NCBI GenBank assembly: GCA_003481775.1 | Contig: QULU01000016.1 | Coordinates: forward strand, 23,382 to 87,381 | From: Clostridiaceae bacterium OM02-2AC | GTDB taxonomy: Bacteria > Bacillota_I > Bacilli_A > Erysipelotrichales > Erysipelotrichaceae | Direction of reading: 5' to 3' | DNA length: 64,000 nucleotides | Part shown: positions 1 through 9,667 of the stretch, in pieces | How the letters are laid out: each line of letters starts with the position of its first letter | Position numbering within the stretch: position 1 is the stretch's first letter | Translations under genes and position numbers: made by a program | The notes under the pieces: generated by a model | Databases searched by the model: none | The model's input: the letters and a program-made list of their open reading frames with translations, nothing else | What the model was told of the DNA's origin: nothing

Positions 1-3000
1 ATAATAATTTTGTTAATGACCTCTTGTGAAGCATCCGCTGATAACGGTGAGGATATTTTTTCCTTACTCCAACCGGCAAAGATTGCTCCTTCTCTTTTCA
101 AATTGTCCGGCTTTGCCGCTATTGGAACAGATTCATTGGCAATGTGCGCAGAGGATCCCGGCACATCGCCAGTGCCACCATTACCATCATAACGTACGGT
201 GTAAAGCTTGTTTATCTGAGCGGTAAACATCCTATCCTTCATGATCGGCAATTCTTTGAGCTCCTCGGTACTATATACTTTATTATCGGCATCAGACCAT
301 TGACCATCAAAACGCCAGCCATCTGCTTCTTTAACAGTTGGAATCGTCCCAACCGTATTTTTGTGCCATACCTTTATACTTGCCTTACTGATCGTAGCAT
401 TTTCTGCTTTGAAAGTAATCGTGTGAGGCGCTTGAAGCCCAATCGATAAATTCGTATTCTTTTTGAGATTTTCCTCGTCACAGTTAACAACAATGGTGCC
501 TGTAGCACTCTTGTTGTTGCCGTCTTCTTTAAATATCCCATCTTCCGGCAACGAGAACTTCAAAGGATATGCGCTATTTATATCAGTATTCCCGGGGTTT
601 GTAATTTTCACATGGTAAGTATCAGCTCGGCGTCCGGTAAATTTAAAAGTTCCGTTCTTCGCAGTTGTTTCATGACTTTCTGTATCGTCACTTCCCACTG
701 CATTCTGATGAGGCGCTTCTATCTTTACATCACCTTTGTAAAGCTCGTCCGTATCCTCATCATAAACGCCATTGAAATTCCTGTCTACAAAAATCTTTCC
801 TTCAATGATTCCTGTCTGGAACTCCGCTTGTATATGCGGCAAAGGCATATGTCCACCGTTTTCTTCATTACCTACTGTATACGGCGTATACCCGCAAGGC
901 CCGAAATTAACAACACTCCCCACCAAAGCTGATGTTGCCTTTTCTGCTTCATAATGCAGATAGATTTTTATTTCTGCATTATTTGGTATTTCTGTGACCG
1001 TATCCTTCGCGCTGATACGAAGCATTTTTACTGTAGACCAATCTGATATTTTATCTGCATCTACATAATTATCTTTATTATTATAATAGAGCGGATCACC
1101 TATCGCTGCTTTGGAATCAACCGTTGTACTATACTGCACCTGTAAATCACTTTGAGAGCTTCCTATCATCGTAGCAGGTCCACTCATTTTCATATTAAAT
1201 TCAAACGGCTTGTCCTGAATATGGGTATCCCAGTTGTCCCCCTTCTTGGGTACTGGAATATAATAATAAAAGGCTTTTGCGTCTTCCTCACCAAATGGTC
1301 TGCCGGTTTCGTTTTTGGCAGTAAACCGAAAATCAATGCTATGAGTATCTTCTTTTAAAAACTCAATTTTCTTATCTATCTCATAATTGGCATATCCTTT
1401 ATCGCTGATATCAGCAGAATCACCCTCAGACAGCTTTGCGCCAAAGCCAAAGCTCAGACCAAGACGCGCCGCTACAATTGATAGCTTTGTATCATCAGCA
1501 TTTTTATTAAAGGTACAAAATTTCTCTGTTGTATCCGCATCGCCATCCCAATCATCGGTATCTGACTGTATATATTCACTCTGCGTACCACCGGCCTTAT
1601 CAGATGCCAGAGATGCACTTTTTATTCGCACACAGTTCCGCATATCCAGGGCCATGGCATCCGCAACCTTATCAATTTTCATATCGAAAGACAGACCAAT
1701 CTGATACTGTCCCAGATTCTGCGTAAACCAGCCGACCGGAGCCTTGCCACTCTCAAATGAAATTTTGTACATTCTGTAATCATTCGCGCATTCACTATCA
1801 AGAATAGTATAATCCGTCTTTTCCTGCAATGGAGCACTTTTTACCTTTCCAGTCTCTGGCGTACCATCCCCTAACAGGACGCGGTCGGCCGTACTTCCTT
1901 CCAATCTGGTTAGCTTCAAATTCTCTATCTTAATGGATTTTGGTAACCGGATATAGATTTCCGTATCCATTACCAGCCTATGAATTGAGTACGGATACGC
2001 CGTGGAGGCGATAACACCGTTGAATTGAACTGTCTCTCCGGCAATCGTGGAATGTATATCCAATACTGGAATTTTTTTGCCATTTTCTATTGTATTTATC
2101 AGCGCAAGAGACACCTGATTGCTCTCACTGGCTGAAACAAATTTTGCGTCGAAGGTAGCTGGAACAACAGTTTCATCACGGGTTTGCGTATCGTACATTT
2201 TCATAGTCACAAACGATGGGATATTTTTAGGTTCCGTGGCTTTTTTTAGCTTTCCCAATGTTCCTGCACAAGCGGAAGACGGATCTGCTGTTCGAGACTC
2301 GACATAGCCCATATAGTTAGCATCATAAACACCGACATTTGCGCGTATATTGGTGAAATACTCGTCCTTCTTGAGCCCTGCCATCTCAGCAGTGAACAAA
2401 GCAAAGCCGTTGATACTTGTAAGTGCATGGGAGTATTTCGTTTCTGACGTCTTGTTCGTCGTATACCAAACCTCAATCTGATTCCCACTGGTAGCAGGAA
2501 TTCGCTGTGCAATTACTCCAAGTTCATCCGAGTCCTGATAAATAAATTCCACAGTCTGTGGTTCACTCTCCATTGTCCCTTGGTTAGACACAAGAAACTG
2601 CCCAAGGAAATAGACCATATCCGGCGCTGAATCATAGACGCTGACAATACCTGGTTTCCCAGAGATACCATCGCCTGAGCTTTGTCCCTCCATCCTTATA
2701 TCACTCGCGTTTCCGGCCTCGAATTGATCCAAATTTTCCTTATTAAAATCGTTGTTTAATATATTGACAGTATTCGCAGTCGTTTCATAAAGACCGTCTG
2801 CATAGGTAATCGTTCCACCCACTGCTGTAGGATTAACTGTCCCTATTCCGTCCGCCTTTATAAGTTGAATCTTCGGATTTCTCCACTCAATTTTATCTTC
2901 AGCATCACAAGGCTCTCCATCCTTCCATTGAAAATAAGGCGTGAAATAATCATCCCGGGGAATATACATGTTTTCCCAGATCAAAGTAACAGTATGATTG

Positions 3001-4079
3001 ATATTGTCGATTTTCTCATTAAATTGAAATTTCTGCTCATCCTTGTGATGAACAGGATCCATCCAGTTATCGCCATATTCCTTTGTATCAAAATCTGTCC
3101 GCACATACTCCGCATAGGTGCCCCTTGTACTATTGTACGGCAGCGCGATAGTAACCTCCAGTTTTTGAAAGAACATCCCCATGCTGTAGCGGGTTTTGTC
3201 CGGGCGAAAACGAATCTGCTGCATTTTAAAAGGTGTATTTGCTGCTGCAGGAACTATTCTCTTTGAATCCCAAGAGGTCATAACAGGGCCAGAAGTAAGC
3301 TTGTCACCTGCGATTACAGCTTTTCCGGAAACCTTCTGATATTCTCTTTGTTCATCCCCTTGTCCGGAATAAACACTGACTTCTAATGGATTTTTCATCG
3401 TTGCGCCAAGTTTCTTATTCCAAAGTGTGGTATCCGGTGCCAAAATGATATTGAAGCTGCTATATTCTGCTGTATCACGAAGAGAATAGGTAATCGTACC
3501 GGATTTAGGGCGATAGCTTCCATAGGTGTTATCACTATTCAACTCTTCGATATTTTCTGGTGATACACTCGCTACCAGGCCTGTCATAGAATTTGGTTTT
3601 GGATACTCTACGACGATCAGACCGTCCGGAACGTTTATTTCCACCCTTTTATTCTTTAAATTCAGTGTGCTTTGAACTTTGACATGCAAAGTTACCGACT
3701 TCGTATAATCAATGGTAAAAAAGCCATTTCCTTCTAACAAGGATTGTTCCGTACCTGCATCATCTTTAATTACTGCCGTCGTAATCTGCATTCCCAGATT
3801 TTCTTTTGCCAAAGTCTTTTTCGGCATCTCGGATAACACATTGTCAGCTTTATGCTCTGGTGCTTCTGTTGATGGATCCTCCGTTTGCGATGTCTCGTTC
3901 AGCTTATCCGCGTCTTGTTGCTTGTTTGCATTTGACTCGGGTATCTTCTCCTCAGAAAGAAAAGAGTCCTCTTCCTTGTACTCCTCAGCCAGAACCCCCG
4001 CTATATTTGTAACAGTAATCCCCGTACAGAGGATTGCACATACAAGATTTCTCCCTCGTATCTTCTTCAGACCTCTCAT
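1..4079 (-). CDS. Large secreted cell-surface protein, C-terminus beyond the window edge
   Basis: An uninterrupted minus-strand reading frame begins at ATG 4079 and is still open at base 1, so at least 1359 residues are present and the end is missing. The first ~32 residues form a signal peptide (basic MRGLKKIRGR, hydrophobic core, cleavage near VLAEE). A low-complexity acidic, Ser/Thr/Glu-rich linker follows, then long beta-rich adhesin-like sequence. Around residues 1083-1143 lies an SdrD B-like / prealbumin-type module (starting near EGKIFVDRNFNGVYDEDTD). Near residues 1288-1340 is a Listeria-Bacteroides (InlB B-type) repeat with the YDGNGG...AGWS pattern. These modules are typical of wall-attached adhesins of Firmicutes. 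A sorting signal (LPXTG or other) would lie outside the window, so the anchoring mode is unknown. The ribosome binding site is weak (AAAGTGAGTGATTG). The specific ligand cannot be inferred. Confidence 0.85.
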   Translation of the reverse strand, partial: MRGLKKIRGRNLVCAILCTGITVTNIAGVLAEEYKEEDSFLSEEKIPESNANKQQDADKLNETSQTEDPSTEAPEHKADNVLSEMPKKTLAKENLGMQITTAVIKDDAGTEQSLLEGNGFFTIDYTKSVTLHVKVQSTLNLKNKRVEINVPDGLIVVEYPKPNSMTGLVASVSPENIEELNSDNTYGSYRPKSGTITYSLRDTAEYSSFNIILAPDTTLWNKKLGATMKNPLEVSVYSGQGDEQREYQKVSGKAVIAGDKLTSGPVMTSWDSKRIVPAAANTPFKMQQIRFRPDKTRYSMGMFFQKLEVTIALPYNSTRGTYAEYVRTDFDTKEYGDNWMDPVHHKDEQKFQFNEKIDNINHTVTLIWENMYIPRDDYFTPYFQWKDGEPCDAEDKIEWRNPKIQLIKADGIGTVNPTAVGGTITYADGLYETTANTVNILNNDFNKENLDQFEAGNASDIRMEGQSSGDGISGKPGIVSVYDSAPDMVYFLGQFLVSNQGTMESEPQTVEFIYQDSDELGVIAQRIPATSGNQIEVWYTTNKTSETKYSHALTSINGFALFTAEMAGLKKDEYFTNIRANVGVYDANYMGYVESRTADPSSACAGTLGKLKKATEPKNIPSFVTMKMYDTQTRDETVVPATFDAKFVSASESNQVSLALINTIENGKKIPVLDIHSTIAGETVQFNGVIASTAYPYSIHRLVMDTEIYIRLPKSIKIENLKLTRLEGSTADRVLLGDGTPETGKVKSAPLQEKTDYTILDSECANDYRMYKISFESGKAPVGWFTQNLGQYQIGLSFDMKIDKVADAMALDMRNCVRIKSASLASDKAGGTQSEYIQSDTDDWDGDADTTEKFCTFNKNADDTKLSIVAARLGLSFGFGAKLSEGDSADISDKGYANYEIDKKIEFLKEDTHSIDFRFTAKNETGRPFGEEDAKAFYYYIPVPKKGDNWDTHIQDKPFEFNMKMSGPATMIGSSQSDLQVQYSTTVDSKAAIGDPLYYNNKDNYVDADKISDWSTVKMLRISAKDTVTEIPNNAEIKIYLHYEAEKATSALVGSVVNFGPCGYTPYTVGNEENGGHMPLPHIQAEFQTGIIEGKIFVDRNFNGVYDEDTDELYKGDVKIEAPHQNAVGSDDTESHETTAKNGTFKFTGRRADTYHVKITNPGNTDINSAYPLKFSLPEDGIFKEDGNNKSATGTIVVNCDEENLKKNTNLSIGLQAPHTITFKAENATISKASIKVWHKNTVGTIPTVKEADGWRFDGQWSDADNKVYSTEELKELPIMKDRMFTAQINKLYTVRYDGNGGTGDVPGSSAHIANESVPIAAKPDNLKREGAIFAGWSKEKISSPLSADASQEVINKII

Positions 4080-4289
4080 GATCAATCACTCACTTTCTAA
4101 AACCTAATAATAACCTGATAGTATAATAAGCTTCGTTACTTATATAAAATTCCAAATTCTCAACGAAATCGCTTTTCCATAATCTGCTCAACTTCTAAAA
4201 TATAATATTTCTTGAAGTCTCCACGCTATCCGCTGATTATTTTAAAGGCAAATAGCATAATCAATCGATGATATAAAAGGATGGAATTG

Positions 4290-4302
4290 AAGGTGTCACC
4301 TT
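4290..4302. repeat. 13-base palindrome AAGGTGTCACCTT
   Basis: This is a perfect inverted repeat around a single central T, lying ~210 bases before the surface-protein start. It is too short and lacks a T-run, so it is not a convincing terminator. It could be a protein-binding site. Confidence 0.55.
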
Positions 4303-4318
4303 ATTCTGTTAAGTACAT

Positions 4319-4330
4319 AAGACATGTCTT
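4319..4330. repeat. 12-base palindrome AAGACATGTCTT
   Basis: This perfect palindrome lies four bases beyond the stop codon of the recombinase-like gene. Its centre is ~28 bases from that of the 13-base palindrome at 4290-4302. The two share AAG/CTT ends. A role as an operator pair is inferred. Confidence 0.5.
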
Positions 4331-4334
4331 CCCA

Positions 4335-4775
4335 TTATTTCTTTTGAATATTCTGTTCTGCCTCCTCCATTAGGATTGCATGCTTGATAAGATTTGCATG
4401 CCGATAAAAGGTAGACCTCTTGATGTTCAGTTCTTTTTGGTATTCACTTAATGCCTCCCTGTCAACTAAACGTTTTCTTATTTGTTCCTCAAAGTCATTC
4501 GGCAAATCAATTGATGGCCGTCCATAATTTCCTTTTCCCTCTAATTTTCTTTGCAAAGCCTTCTGGATGCCTCTATGCTGACTTTCCTTCATCTTCTTGC
4601 GGTTCAAATCTATAATATATTCATAAAAGGAAGAAAGTACAGCTGCATCAATGACCATCCCCTGAATGGATAGCTGTATTCCGTTTTTTGCATATTCCCG
4701 CAATTCATTTTCCACCTGTATGACATCCTCTCCCAGAGCGGTGAATGATGTAAGTTTCAAATTTTTATGTTTCAT
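4335..4775 (-). CDS. Serine-recombinase-derived DNA-binding protein lacking the catalytic N-terminus
   Basis: This 146-residue protein aligns by eye with the second half of resolvase/invertase family recombinases. Residues 15-75 follow the pattern of the long E-helix region (ELREYAKNGIQLSIQGM, then IDAAVLSSFYEYI). The GIQKA...GNYGRP hinge follows, and the C-terminus is a Hin-type helix-turn-helix ending in KRSTFYRHANLI. The N-terminal ~65 residues that carry the nucleophilic serine are absent. The position of the conserved DRLGR arginines reads TALGE. It should therefore bind DNA but not cut or rejoin it. It has its own good start (AAGAAAGGA before ATG 4775) and no upstream remnant in another frame within 150 bases, so it is a defined short gene rather than a fresh truncation. 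It lies between the phosphorelay genes and the surface-protein gene on the same strand. A regulatory role is inferred. Confidence 0.7.
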   Translation of the reverse strand: MKHKNLKLTSFTALGEDVIQVENELREYAKNGIQLSIQGMVIDAAVLSSFYEYIIDLNRKKMKESQHRGIQKALQRKLEGKGNYGRPSIDLPNDFEEQIRKRLVDREALSEYQKELNIKRSTFYRHANLIKHAILMEEAEQNIQKK

Positions 4776-4927
4776 CCCAGTATCCTTTCTTATGTTTTAT
4801 ACGTTGCATCTAATTTCCATGCGCTAGTGAGGTCATACGAAATCCAAAACACCACTGCAGGATTTCCATGCATTATATTTTTACAGCACCTAGTAATTCA
4901 CTTCACTAAGCAATGCTATCCCCGTGT

Positions 4928-7480
4928 CTAACTGCTGGTTTCCAAATATTTCTTCAAGAGCCTTGTAAGCACCTGAAGATCGATTGGCTTTGCAATATGG
5001 GCATTCATTCCGCAACGCAGGCATTTTTGAATATCTTCAGAAAAAGCATCTGCTGTCATAGCGATAATAGGTATTGATACAGCAGCTGCATGCTTTGATG
5101 TACGAATCGCCTGTGCAGCCTCATATCCAGTCATATGCGGCATTCTAAGATCCATGAGGATAGCATCATAATATCCAACAGGTGACTTTTCAAACATCTT
5201 TAAACAGCTTCGTCCATCCTCTGCCCACGCAACCTCCATCCCTATATCCATTAGCAATTCTCGTGCAATCTCCGCATTTAATTCATTATCCTCAGCAAGC
5301 AGAATACGGTATCCGGATAGACGCATATCTGTATTCCTATCCTCATCCTTTTTTATTTCCATATCCATATATTGTCTTAGACCATGAAATAATGTTGATT
5401 TGAACAGAGGCTTTGAAATAAACCCAGAGATACTGGCTTCACGCGCTTCTTGTTCAAATTCACTCCAGTCATATGCCGATATCAATATAACAGGCATTTC
5501 ATTTCCTAATCGATGCCGTATCTCTTTTGCCAGCTGAACACCATTCATACCGGGTAGCTTCCAATCCGATAATACTATTTGATAATCGTCTCTGTTTCTG
5601 TTATGCTCAATCAGCAATTCAATGGCAGCTTCCCCGCTCTGCGTCCATTCAGCATGAACTCCCATAGATTTCAAGATACGGATAGTGTTTTTGCCAAACA
5701 GCTCATCATCATCTACAACGAGTATTTTCCATGGAGGAAGAACCATATCATAAGCAGCAGAAGGAGCTTTTTCAAAATCGAGGGCTATATGAACTTCAGT
5801 GCCCTTCTGCAGCTCACTCTGTATATCTATGGTTCCCTGCATGGCATCAACTATATATTTTGTAATCGCCATTCCCAAGCCTGCTCCCTCTGTTTTCTGT
5901 ACTCTTGCATCATCTACCCTGCTATAGGAATCATATATTTTTTTCAAAAAATCAGGAGACATTCCGATTCCATTATCCTTTACACAGATATGTAGCTGCA
6001 CATAGTCTTCTCCCTTTAAAGATTTCTCTTCATATAAAGTTAATTGAATGAATCCCTCCTCCGGCGTGTACTTTACCGCATTTGTTAACAGATTCAACAG
6101 TACCTGATTTAAGCGTACACCATCACACCATACATGCTCTGTCGCTATCGTATCGATTTGTACTTCAAAGCTCTGCTGCTTTGCTTTCACCTGCGGCTGC
6201 ATTATGTTGACAATTCCTTCCACAACCTCTTTCAAAGATACCTGCTCAGAAGACAAGGTCAATTTACCGCTTTCGATTTTCGACATATCTAAAACGTCGT
6301 TGATAAGTCCCAGCAGATGTTTACCGGACAGTGTGATTTTTTTCAAACAGTCCTTCACATGTTCCCGATCATTTATATGATTTTCAGCTATCGCCGTCAT
6401 CCCTACAATTGCATTCATCGGTGTTCGGATATCGTGGCTCATATTTGCTAAAAACTCACTTTTTGCTTGATTTGCCTCCATTGCAAGTCTTCGAGCATGA
6501 TCAAGCTCCTGTACCTGCTGCTGGCTGATATAATAAAAACGAATGAATATAATCAATAAATAACCTATGACAAAGCTACAGGCAAGCATGGTTGCCATCA
6601 TCCTTTGAGACCCTAAAGCATTCATCGTCTCACTTAATATACCGTACGGCATAACTGCAACCAGAATCCATTCAGAGTTTGGTAACGCGGTTCCAAAAAT
6701 CTGCCGGTATTCGCCCTGAACTTCCAACGTTGTTGCATAATTCCCCTGTCTCTTCCATGCCGCTGCAAGACCATACAGCGGATTGTTTTGTTTTGTGCCG
6801 TTTCCCTGATGTAATTGATCAAAATATTTCCATAGCTCCGGATTTTCATTGCGTATTACAAAACTATAGTCAGGACGTATGATATGATAATACAGTATGT
6901 CAGTTGCATCATCCAGTGATAAGAAATCAGTAATATATGCTAACGGTACTGCTGCTATCAAGCCAATTGATTTCTCTTCACTTTCCATCGGATATACAGC
7001 CTTAACACCAAATAAAACTATTTCGCGTCCATTTGCGTCCACTCCTATAGCCACTCGATGTTCCCCCTGCTTTAGCGCTTTTACAAACGGCTCTGGATTC
7101 TTGGGCTGCATTTGTTCTCCATAAAGGGGTTCAATACTTCCCTTATCGGAACAGAGTGCCAGATATTCAAAGTCTCTGATTTGTGCTCTGTAGACCAGCT
7201 CGTTGTACAGATTCTCCTTATTGCTGTTCTTTGTCGTAACAGCGGTAATAATGCCCTCAACCTGACGGAAACGTAAATCTATAACATTCTCAAAATTTTT
7301 TGAAATCTCACGATTCATTCCCGACATATATAGTTCGCCGACCTTATAAATACTTTTATTGCTTTTCTGATCCATAAAAAATACGAGCAGGCCAAAAACA
7401 GCCATGCTGATCAGCAGAAAACCAGTGAAGCTGAATGCTAGAAATCGCATTACATACCGATGTGAGCGCTGCGTTTTCAT
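4928..7480 (-). CDS. Membrane hybrid sensor histidine kinase with two receiver domains
   Basis: The 850-residue protein has a transmembrane segment at ~13-35, an extracytoplasmic sensor region of ~255 residues (Cache-like by layout), and a second transmembrane segment at ~294-317. The HisKA domain carries the phosphorylatable His349 in [10 protein letters not shown]. The HATPase domain has [10 protein letters not shown] and DNGIGM boxes, and two C-terminal receiver domains carry acceptor aspartates in LSDWKLPG and LMDLRMP. It should autophosphorylate and pass phosphate via its receiver(s) to an Hpt protein. Its start overlaps the stop of the Hpt gene by ATGA (7477-7480), so the two are translationally coupled in one operon. 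The signal is unknown. The family assignment is firm; the partner assignment is inferred from the operon. Confidence 0.93.
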   Translation of the reverse strand: MKTQRSHRYVMRFLAFSFTGFLLISMAVFGLLVFFMDQKSNKSIYKVGELYMSGMNREISKNFENVIDLRFRQVEGIITAVTTKNSNKENLYNELVYRAQIRDFEYLALCSDKGSIEPLYGEQMQPKNPEPFVKALKQGEHRVAIGVDANGREIVLFGVKAVYPMESEEKSIGLIAAVPLAYITDFLSLDDATDILYYHIIRPDYSFVIRNENPELWKYFDQLHQGNGTKQNNPLYGLAAAWKRQGNYATTLEVQGEYRQIFGTALPNSEWILVAVMPYGILSETMNALGSQRMMATMLACSFVIGYLLIIFIRFYYISQQQVQELDHARRLAMEANQAKSEFLANMSHDIRTPMNAIVGMTAIAENHINDREHVKDCLKKITLSGKHLLGLINDVLDMSKIESGKLTLSSEQVSLKEVVEGIVNIMQPQVKAKQQSFEVQIDTIATEHVWCDGVRLNQVLLNLLTNAVKYTPEEGFIQLTLYEEKSLKGEDYVQLHICVKDNGIGMSPDFLKKIYDSYSRVDDARVQKTEGAGLGMAITKYIVDAMQGTIDIQSELQKGTEVHIALDFEKAPSAAYDMVLPPWKILVVDDDELFGKNTIRILKSMGVHAEWTQSGEAAIELLIEHNRNRDDYQIVLSDWKLPGMNGVQLAKEIRHRLGNEMPVILISAYDWSEFEQEAREASISGFISKPLFKSTLFHGLRQYMDMEIKKDEDRNTDMRLSGYRILLAEDNELNAEIARELLMDIGMEVAWAEDGRSCLKMFEKSPVGYYDAILMDLRMPHMTGYEAAQAIRTSKHAAAVSIPIIAMTADAFSEDIQKCLRCGMNAHIAKPIDLQVLTRLLKKYLETSS

Positions 7481-7845
7481 TTACAAAAATCTCCCAGTCT
7501 CTGATACGCTTTTATGGCAGCTATTTGCTGATCATACAATTTAGAAAGCTGAGGAAGGTGCTTTTCCACGCTTTGATAATCTCCTTCTCTACATGCTTTT
7601 GTAATTTGACTGCTGCATTCATACAGCCTGGTAAACGAAAGATTCTGACAGATTCCCTTTAGCATATGGATAAAGCGAAGGGCCTCATCATAATCTTTGC
7701 GAGCAAAAGCCTCTATGAACATAAAAAAGCTCTTGTCCTCGGAAAATTTCAAAAGGAATTTCGTAACCGTCTTTTCTAAGCGCAGTCTTGTCATCACTTC
7801 CTCATAATCACCGCCAAAAGCAGTATAGCAATCCTTTAAATTCAT
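7477..7845 (-). CDS. Histidine phosphotransfer (Hpt) domain protein
   Basis: This small 122-residue helical protein has the Hpt motif around His60 ([13 protein letters not shown]), matching the family pattern H-x-L-K-G-x(3)-N-L. Hpt proteins shuttle phosphate between receiver domains in multistep relays. The gene overlaps both neighbours by four bases (ATGA at 7842-7845 and 7477-7480), which fits balanced synthesis with the hybrid kinase and the HD-GYP/GGDEF response regulator. The likely route is kinase receiver to His60 to the receiver of the upstream gene product. That direction is inferred. Confidence 0.88.
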   Translation of the reverse strand: MNLKDCYTAFGGDYEEVMTRLRLEKTVTKFLLKFSEDKSFFMFIEAFARKDYDEALRFIHMLKGICQNLSFTRLYECSSQITKACREGDYQSVEKHLPQLSKLYDQQIAAIKAYQRLGDFCK

Positions 7846-9497
7846 CGTATGTCTTCCTCTCTTTTATCCGAATCCGCTGTTTCTTCCTTCAAAAGACTCA
7901 CTATCCCCAGATTTTTGTTCGCTTTCGCTTGATACATGAGTTCGTCCGCAGTTATGAAAAGCTCTTCAGCTCCCCCTTTCTCATATACACCGCCAATGCT
8001 CACCGAAACAGTTAGATTTGGATAGTCCGCCAGCGTCATTTCAGATACAGAATTGCGTATCTTTTCTAAGCGTTTGGTGAACAACGCTATCGGCAGATTC
8101 CAAAAGATAATGATGAACTCATCTCCGCCATAACGTATAACAGTGTCTCCTTTTCTAACACTGGAGCATATCAGCTTGGCGATTTTTTGTAAAACGATAT
8201 CTCCGACAAAGTGACCATAGGAATCATTGATAGCCTTGAAATTATCGATATCAATTACGGAGAGATTTTGTATTTCATGAAGAAGAATATAATCTTCATA
8301 ATATCTGCGGTTATATACTCCTGTTAATGCATCTGTATATAATAATTCAAGAGTTTCTTCATAGGTCAGAGTGTTCACAGCATCACGCCTTTTATGCTGT
8401 ATTCCCTTTTTCAACAAGCCCTGCACATTATAGGAATCCGTTTGATCATAGGTAAGATTTAATGCAAGTGTAGTACTTATGTCTATCAGACCTTGTATAA
8501 GCATTGGATTAAACACACCGCATTCTCCATTTACAATCATGTGCAATGCCTTAGTATGTGAATATGCCTTTTTATAGCACCTCTCACTGGTTAGTGCATC
8601 ATATACATCTGCCAGTGCTACCACCTGTGCTGCGATCGGTATCTCTTCTCCCTTCAGCCCATCCGGATAGCCGCTTCCATCATATCGCTCATGGTGCCAG
8701 CGGCAAATTTCAATGGCTACCTTGACAAGCTCGGATTCCCGCTGTTCCGCCGGTAATTCCATTAGCATTTTAGCGCCAATCTCCGTATGCGTCTTCATTA
8801 CCTGAAACTCCTCAGCTGTTAATTGTTCCGGTTTATTTAAAATTGCATCGGGTATCGCGATTTTCCCTATATCATGAAGTGCTGAGGCTATGCTGATGAT
8901 GTCTATATCGGTATCTGTCAGCATATACGAAGTGCTTTGGTGAACAAGGGTTTCCAACAAAAGCCTTGTTATCGTATGAACATGCTGGATATGCGAGCCA
9001 CTTTCACCATTACGAAATTCTACAATATGGGATAGGATAGAAATCATCAGCTTATTATTTTCTTCCTGACTTTGATATTGCTGTGCAATTATTTCTTCGA
9101 GATAATGCTGCCGCGCATATAACAGCATTGTATTCGCTATTCGATGCTGGACAATCGCAGGGTCAAATGGCCGGCTTATATAATCAAATGCCCCGAAGTC
9201 ATATGCCTGTTTTATATTCTCAGGAGAATTGTCCGCAGAGATCATAATAACCGCGAGGTTGGCATTCCAGCTTCTTTTTTTTATAAAAGCCAAAACTTCG
9301 AAACCATCCATTTCCGGCATCATGATATCCAGTAATAAAAGTGAAAATTCCGTTTTGTAGCGAGAAAGAAGAGTTATTGCCTCCACTCCATTTTTTGCTT
9401 CTACAATGTCATACTGGTTCTCAAGGATTTCAATCAGAAGAGCTCTGTTTATTTCTGAATCATCTGCTATAAGAATTTTTTGTTTATTCACATGCAT
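7842..9497 (-). CDS. Response regulator with HD-GYP and GGDEF output domains (c-di-GMP turnover)
   Basis: The domain order in 551 residues is receiver (1-125, acceptor Asp57 in LLLLDIMMPEMDG), HD-GYP phosphodiesterase (~150-350, HDIGK at 209-212 and HHERYDGSGYPDG at 268-280), then GGDEF diguanylate cyclase (~385-535). The GGDEF signature at 457-461 is intact. An RxxD (RKGD, 448-451) sits exactly five residues before it, which is the position of the allosteric product-inhibition I-site. Both opposing c-di-GMP activities therefore look catalytically competent, presumably switched by phosphorylation of the receiver. It is the first gene of the phosphorelay operon and has a strong promoter. The start at ATG 9497 lacks a strong ribosome binding site. 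Confidence 0.92.
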   Translation of the reverse strand: MHVNKQKILIADDSEINRALLIEILENQYDIVEAKNGVEAITLLSRYKTEFSLLLLDIMMPEMDGFEVLAFIKKRSWNANLAVIMISADNSPENIKQAYDFGAFDYISRPFDPAIVQHRIANTMLLYARQHYLEEIIAQQYQSQEENNKLMISILSHIVEFRNGESGSHIQHVHTITRLLLETLVHQSTSYMLTDTDIDIISIASALHDIGKIAIPDAILNKPEQLTAEEFQVMKTHTEIGAKMLMELPAEQRESELVKVAIEICRWHHERYDGSGYPDGLKGEEIPIAAQVVALADVYDALTSERCYKKAYSHTKALHMIVNGECGVFNPMLIQGLIDISTTLALNLTYDQTDSYNVQGLLKKGIQHKRRDAVNTLTYEETLELLYTDALTGVYNRRYYEDYILLHEIQNLSVIDIDNFKAINDSYGHFVGDIVLQKIAKLICSSVRKGDTVIRYGGDEFIIIFWNLPIALFTKRLEKIRNSVSEMTLADYPNLTVSVSIGGVYEKGGAEELFITADELMYQAKANKNLGIVSLLKEETADSDKREEDIR

Positions 9498-9533
9498 CCA
9501 TCGCTTTCATAACAAGGTATACTTCACGATTTT

Positions 9534-9562
9534 ATTATAATTTCAGTTAAACACCCTGACAA
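9534..9562 (-). promoter_or_regulatory. Promoter of the phosphorelay operon
   Basis: On the minus strand, TTGTCA (9562-9557), a 17-base spacer and TATAAT (9539-9534) form a near-consensus sigma-A promoter ~37 bases before the first gene of the operon. Confidence 0.75.
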
Positions 9563-9569
9563 CATCCCG

Positions 9570-9613
9570 ATTGGTAAGGTATACCCATACGTTTTATACA
9601 AAATTGGTAAGGT
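9570..9613. repeat. Two direct repeats ATTGGTAAGGT with 33-base period
   Basis: Identical 11-base units occur at 9570-9580 and 9603-9613, three helical turns apart, between two divergent promoters. The first lies just upstream of the phosphorelay operon -35 box. This is a plausible pair of operator sites, possibly for the adjacent GntR-type regulator. The regulator assignment is inferred. Confidence 0.55.
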
Positions 9614-9638
9614 GAACAAATAGCTTCGCATATGCATA

Positions 9639-9667
9639 CTGACAAACAGAAGGTCGCATACTATAAT
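9639..9667 (+). promoter_or_regulatory. Promoter of the duplicated GntR-type regulator gene
   Basis: CTGACA (9639-9644), a 17-base spacer and TATAAT (9662-9667) lie ~26 bases before the preferred start codon on the plus strand. Confidence 0.75.

Larger units (their letters stand above)
4080..4334. other. Upstream region of the surface-protein gene with two palindromes
   Basis: This 255-base gap separates the recombinase-like gene from the surface-protein gene. It contains two perfect palindromes (annotated separately) and an AT-rich stretch near 4110-4145 (minus strand) with a possible -10 TATACT and a poor -35 TTATAT. No c-di-GMP riboswitch core or other recognised RNA element was seen. Confidence 0.5.

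Noticed and set aside
2246..2512. 88-codon minus-strand frame inside the surface-protein gene
   Set aside because: It is in a different frame from the long gene, has no ribosome binding site and resembles no protein.
10..4107. Several plus-strand open frames of 60-130 codons opposite the surface-protein gene
   Set aside because: They lack ribosome binding sites and recognisable protein sequence, and lie opposite a continuous 1359-codon minus-strand frame with a signal peptide and known repeat modules.
4080..4334. c-di-GMP (GEMM) riboswitch ahead of the surface-protein gene
   Set aside because: It would fit the upstream c-di-GMP genes, but the conserved core sequences were not found on either strand.
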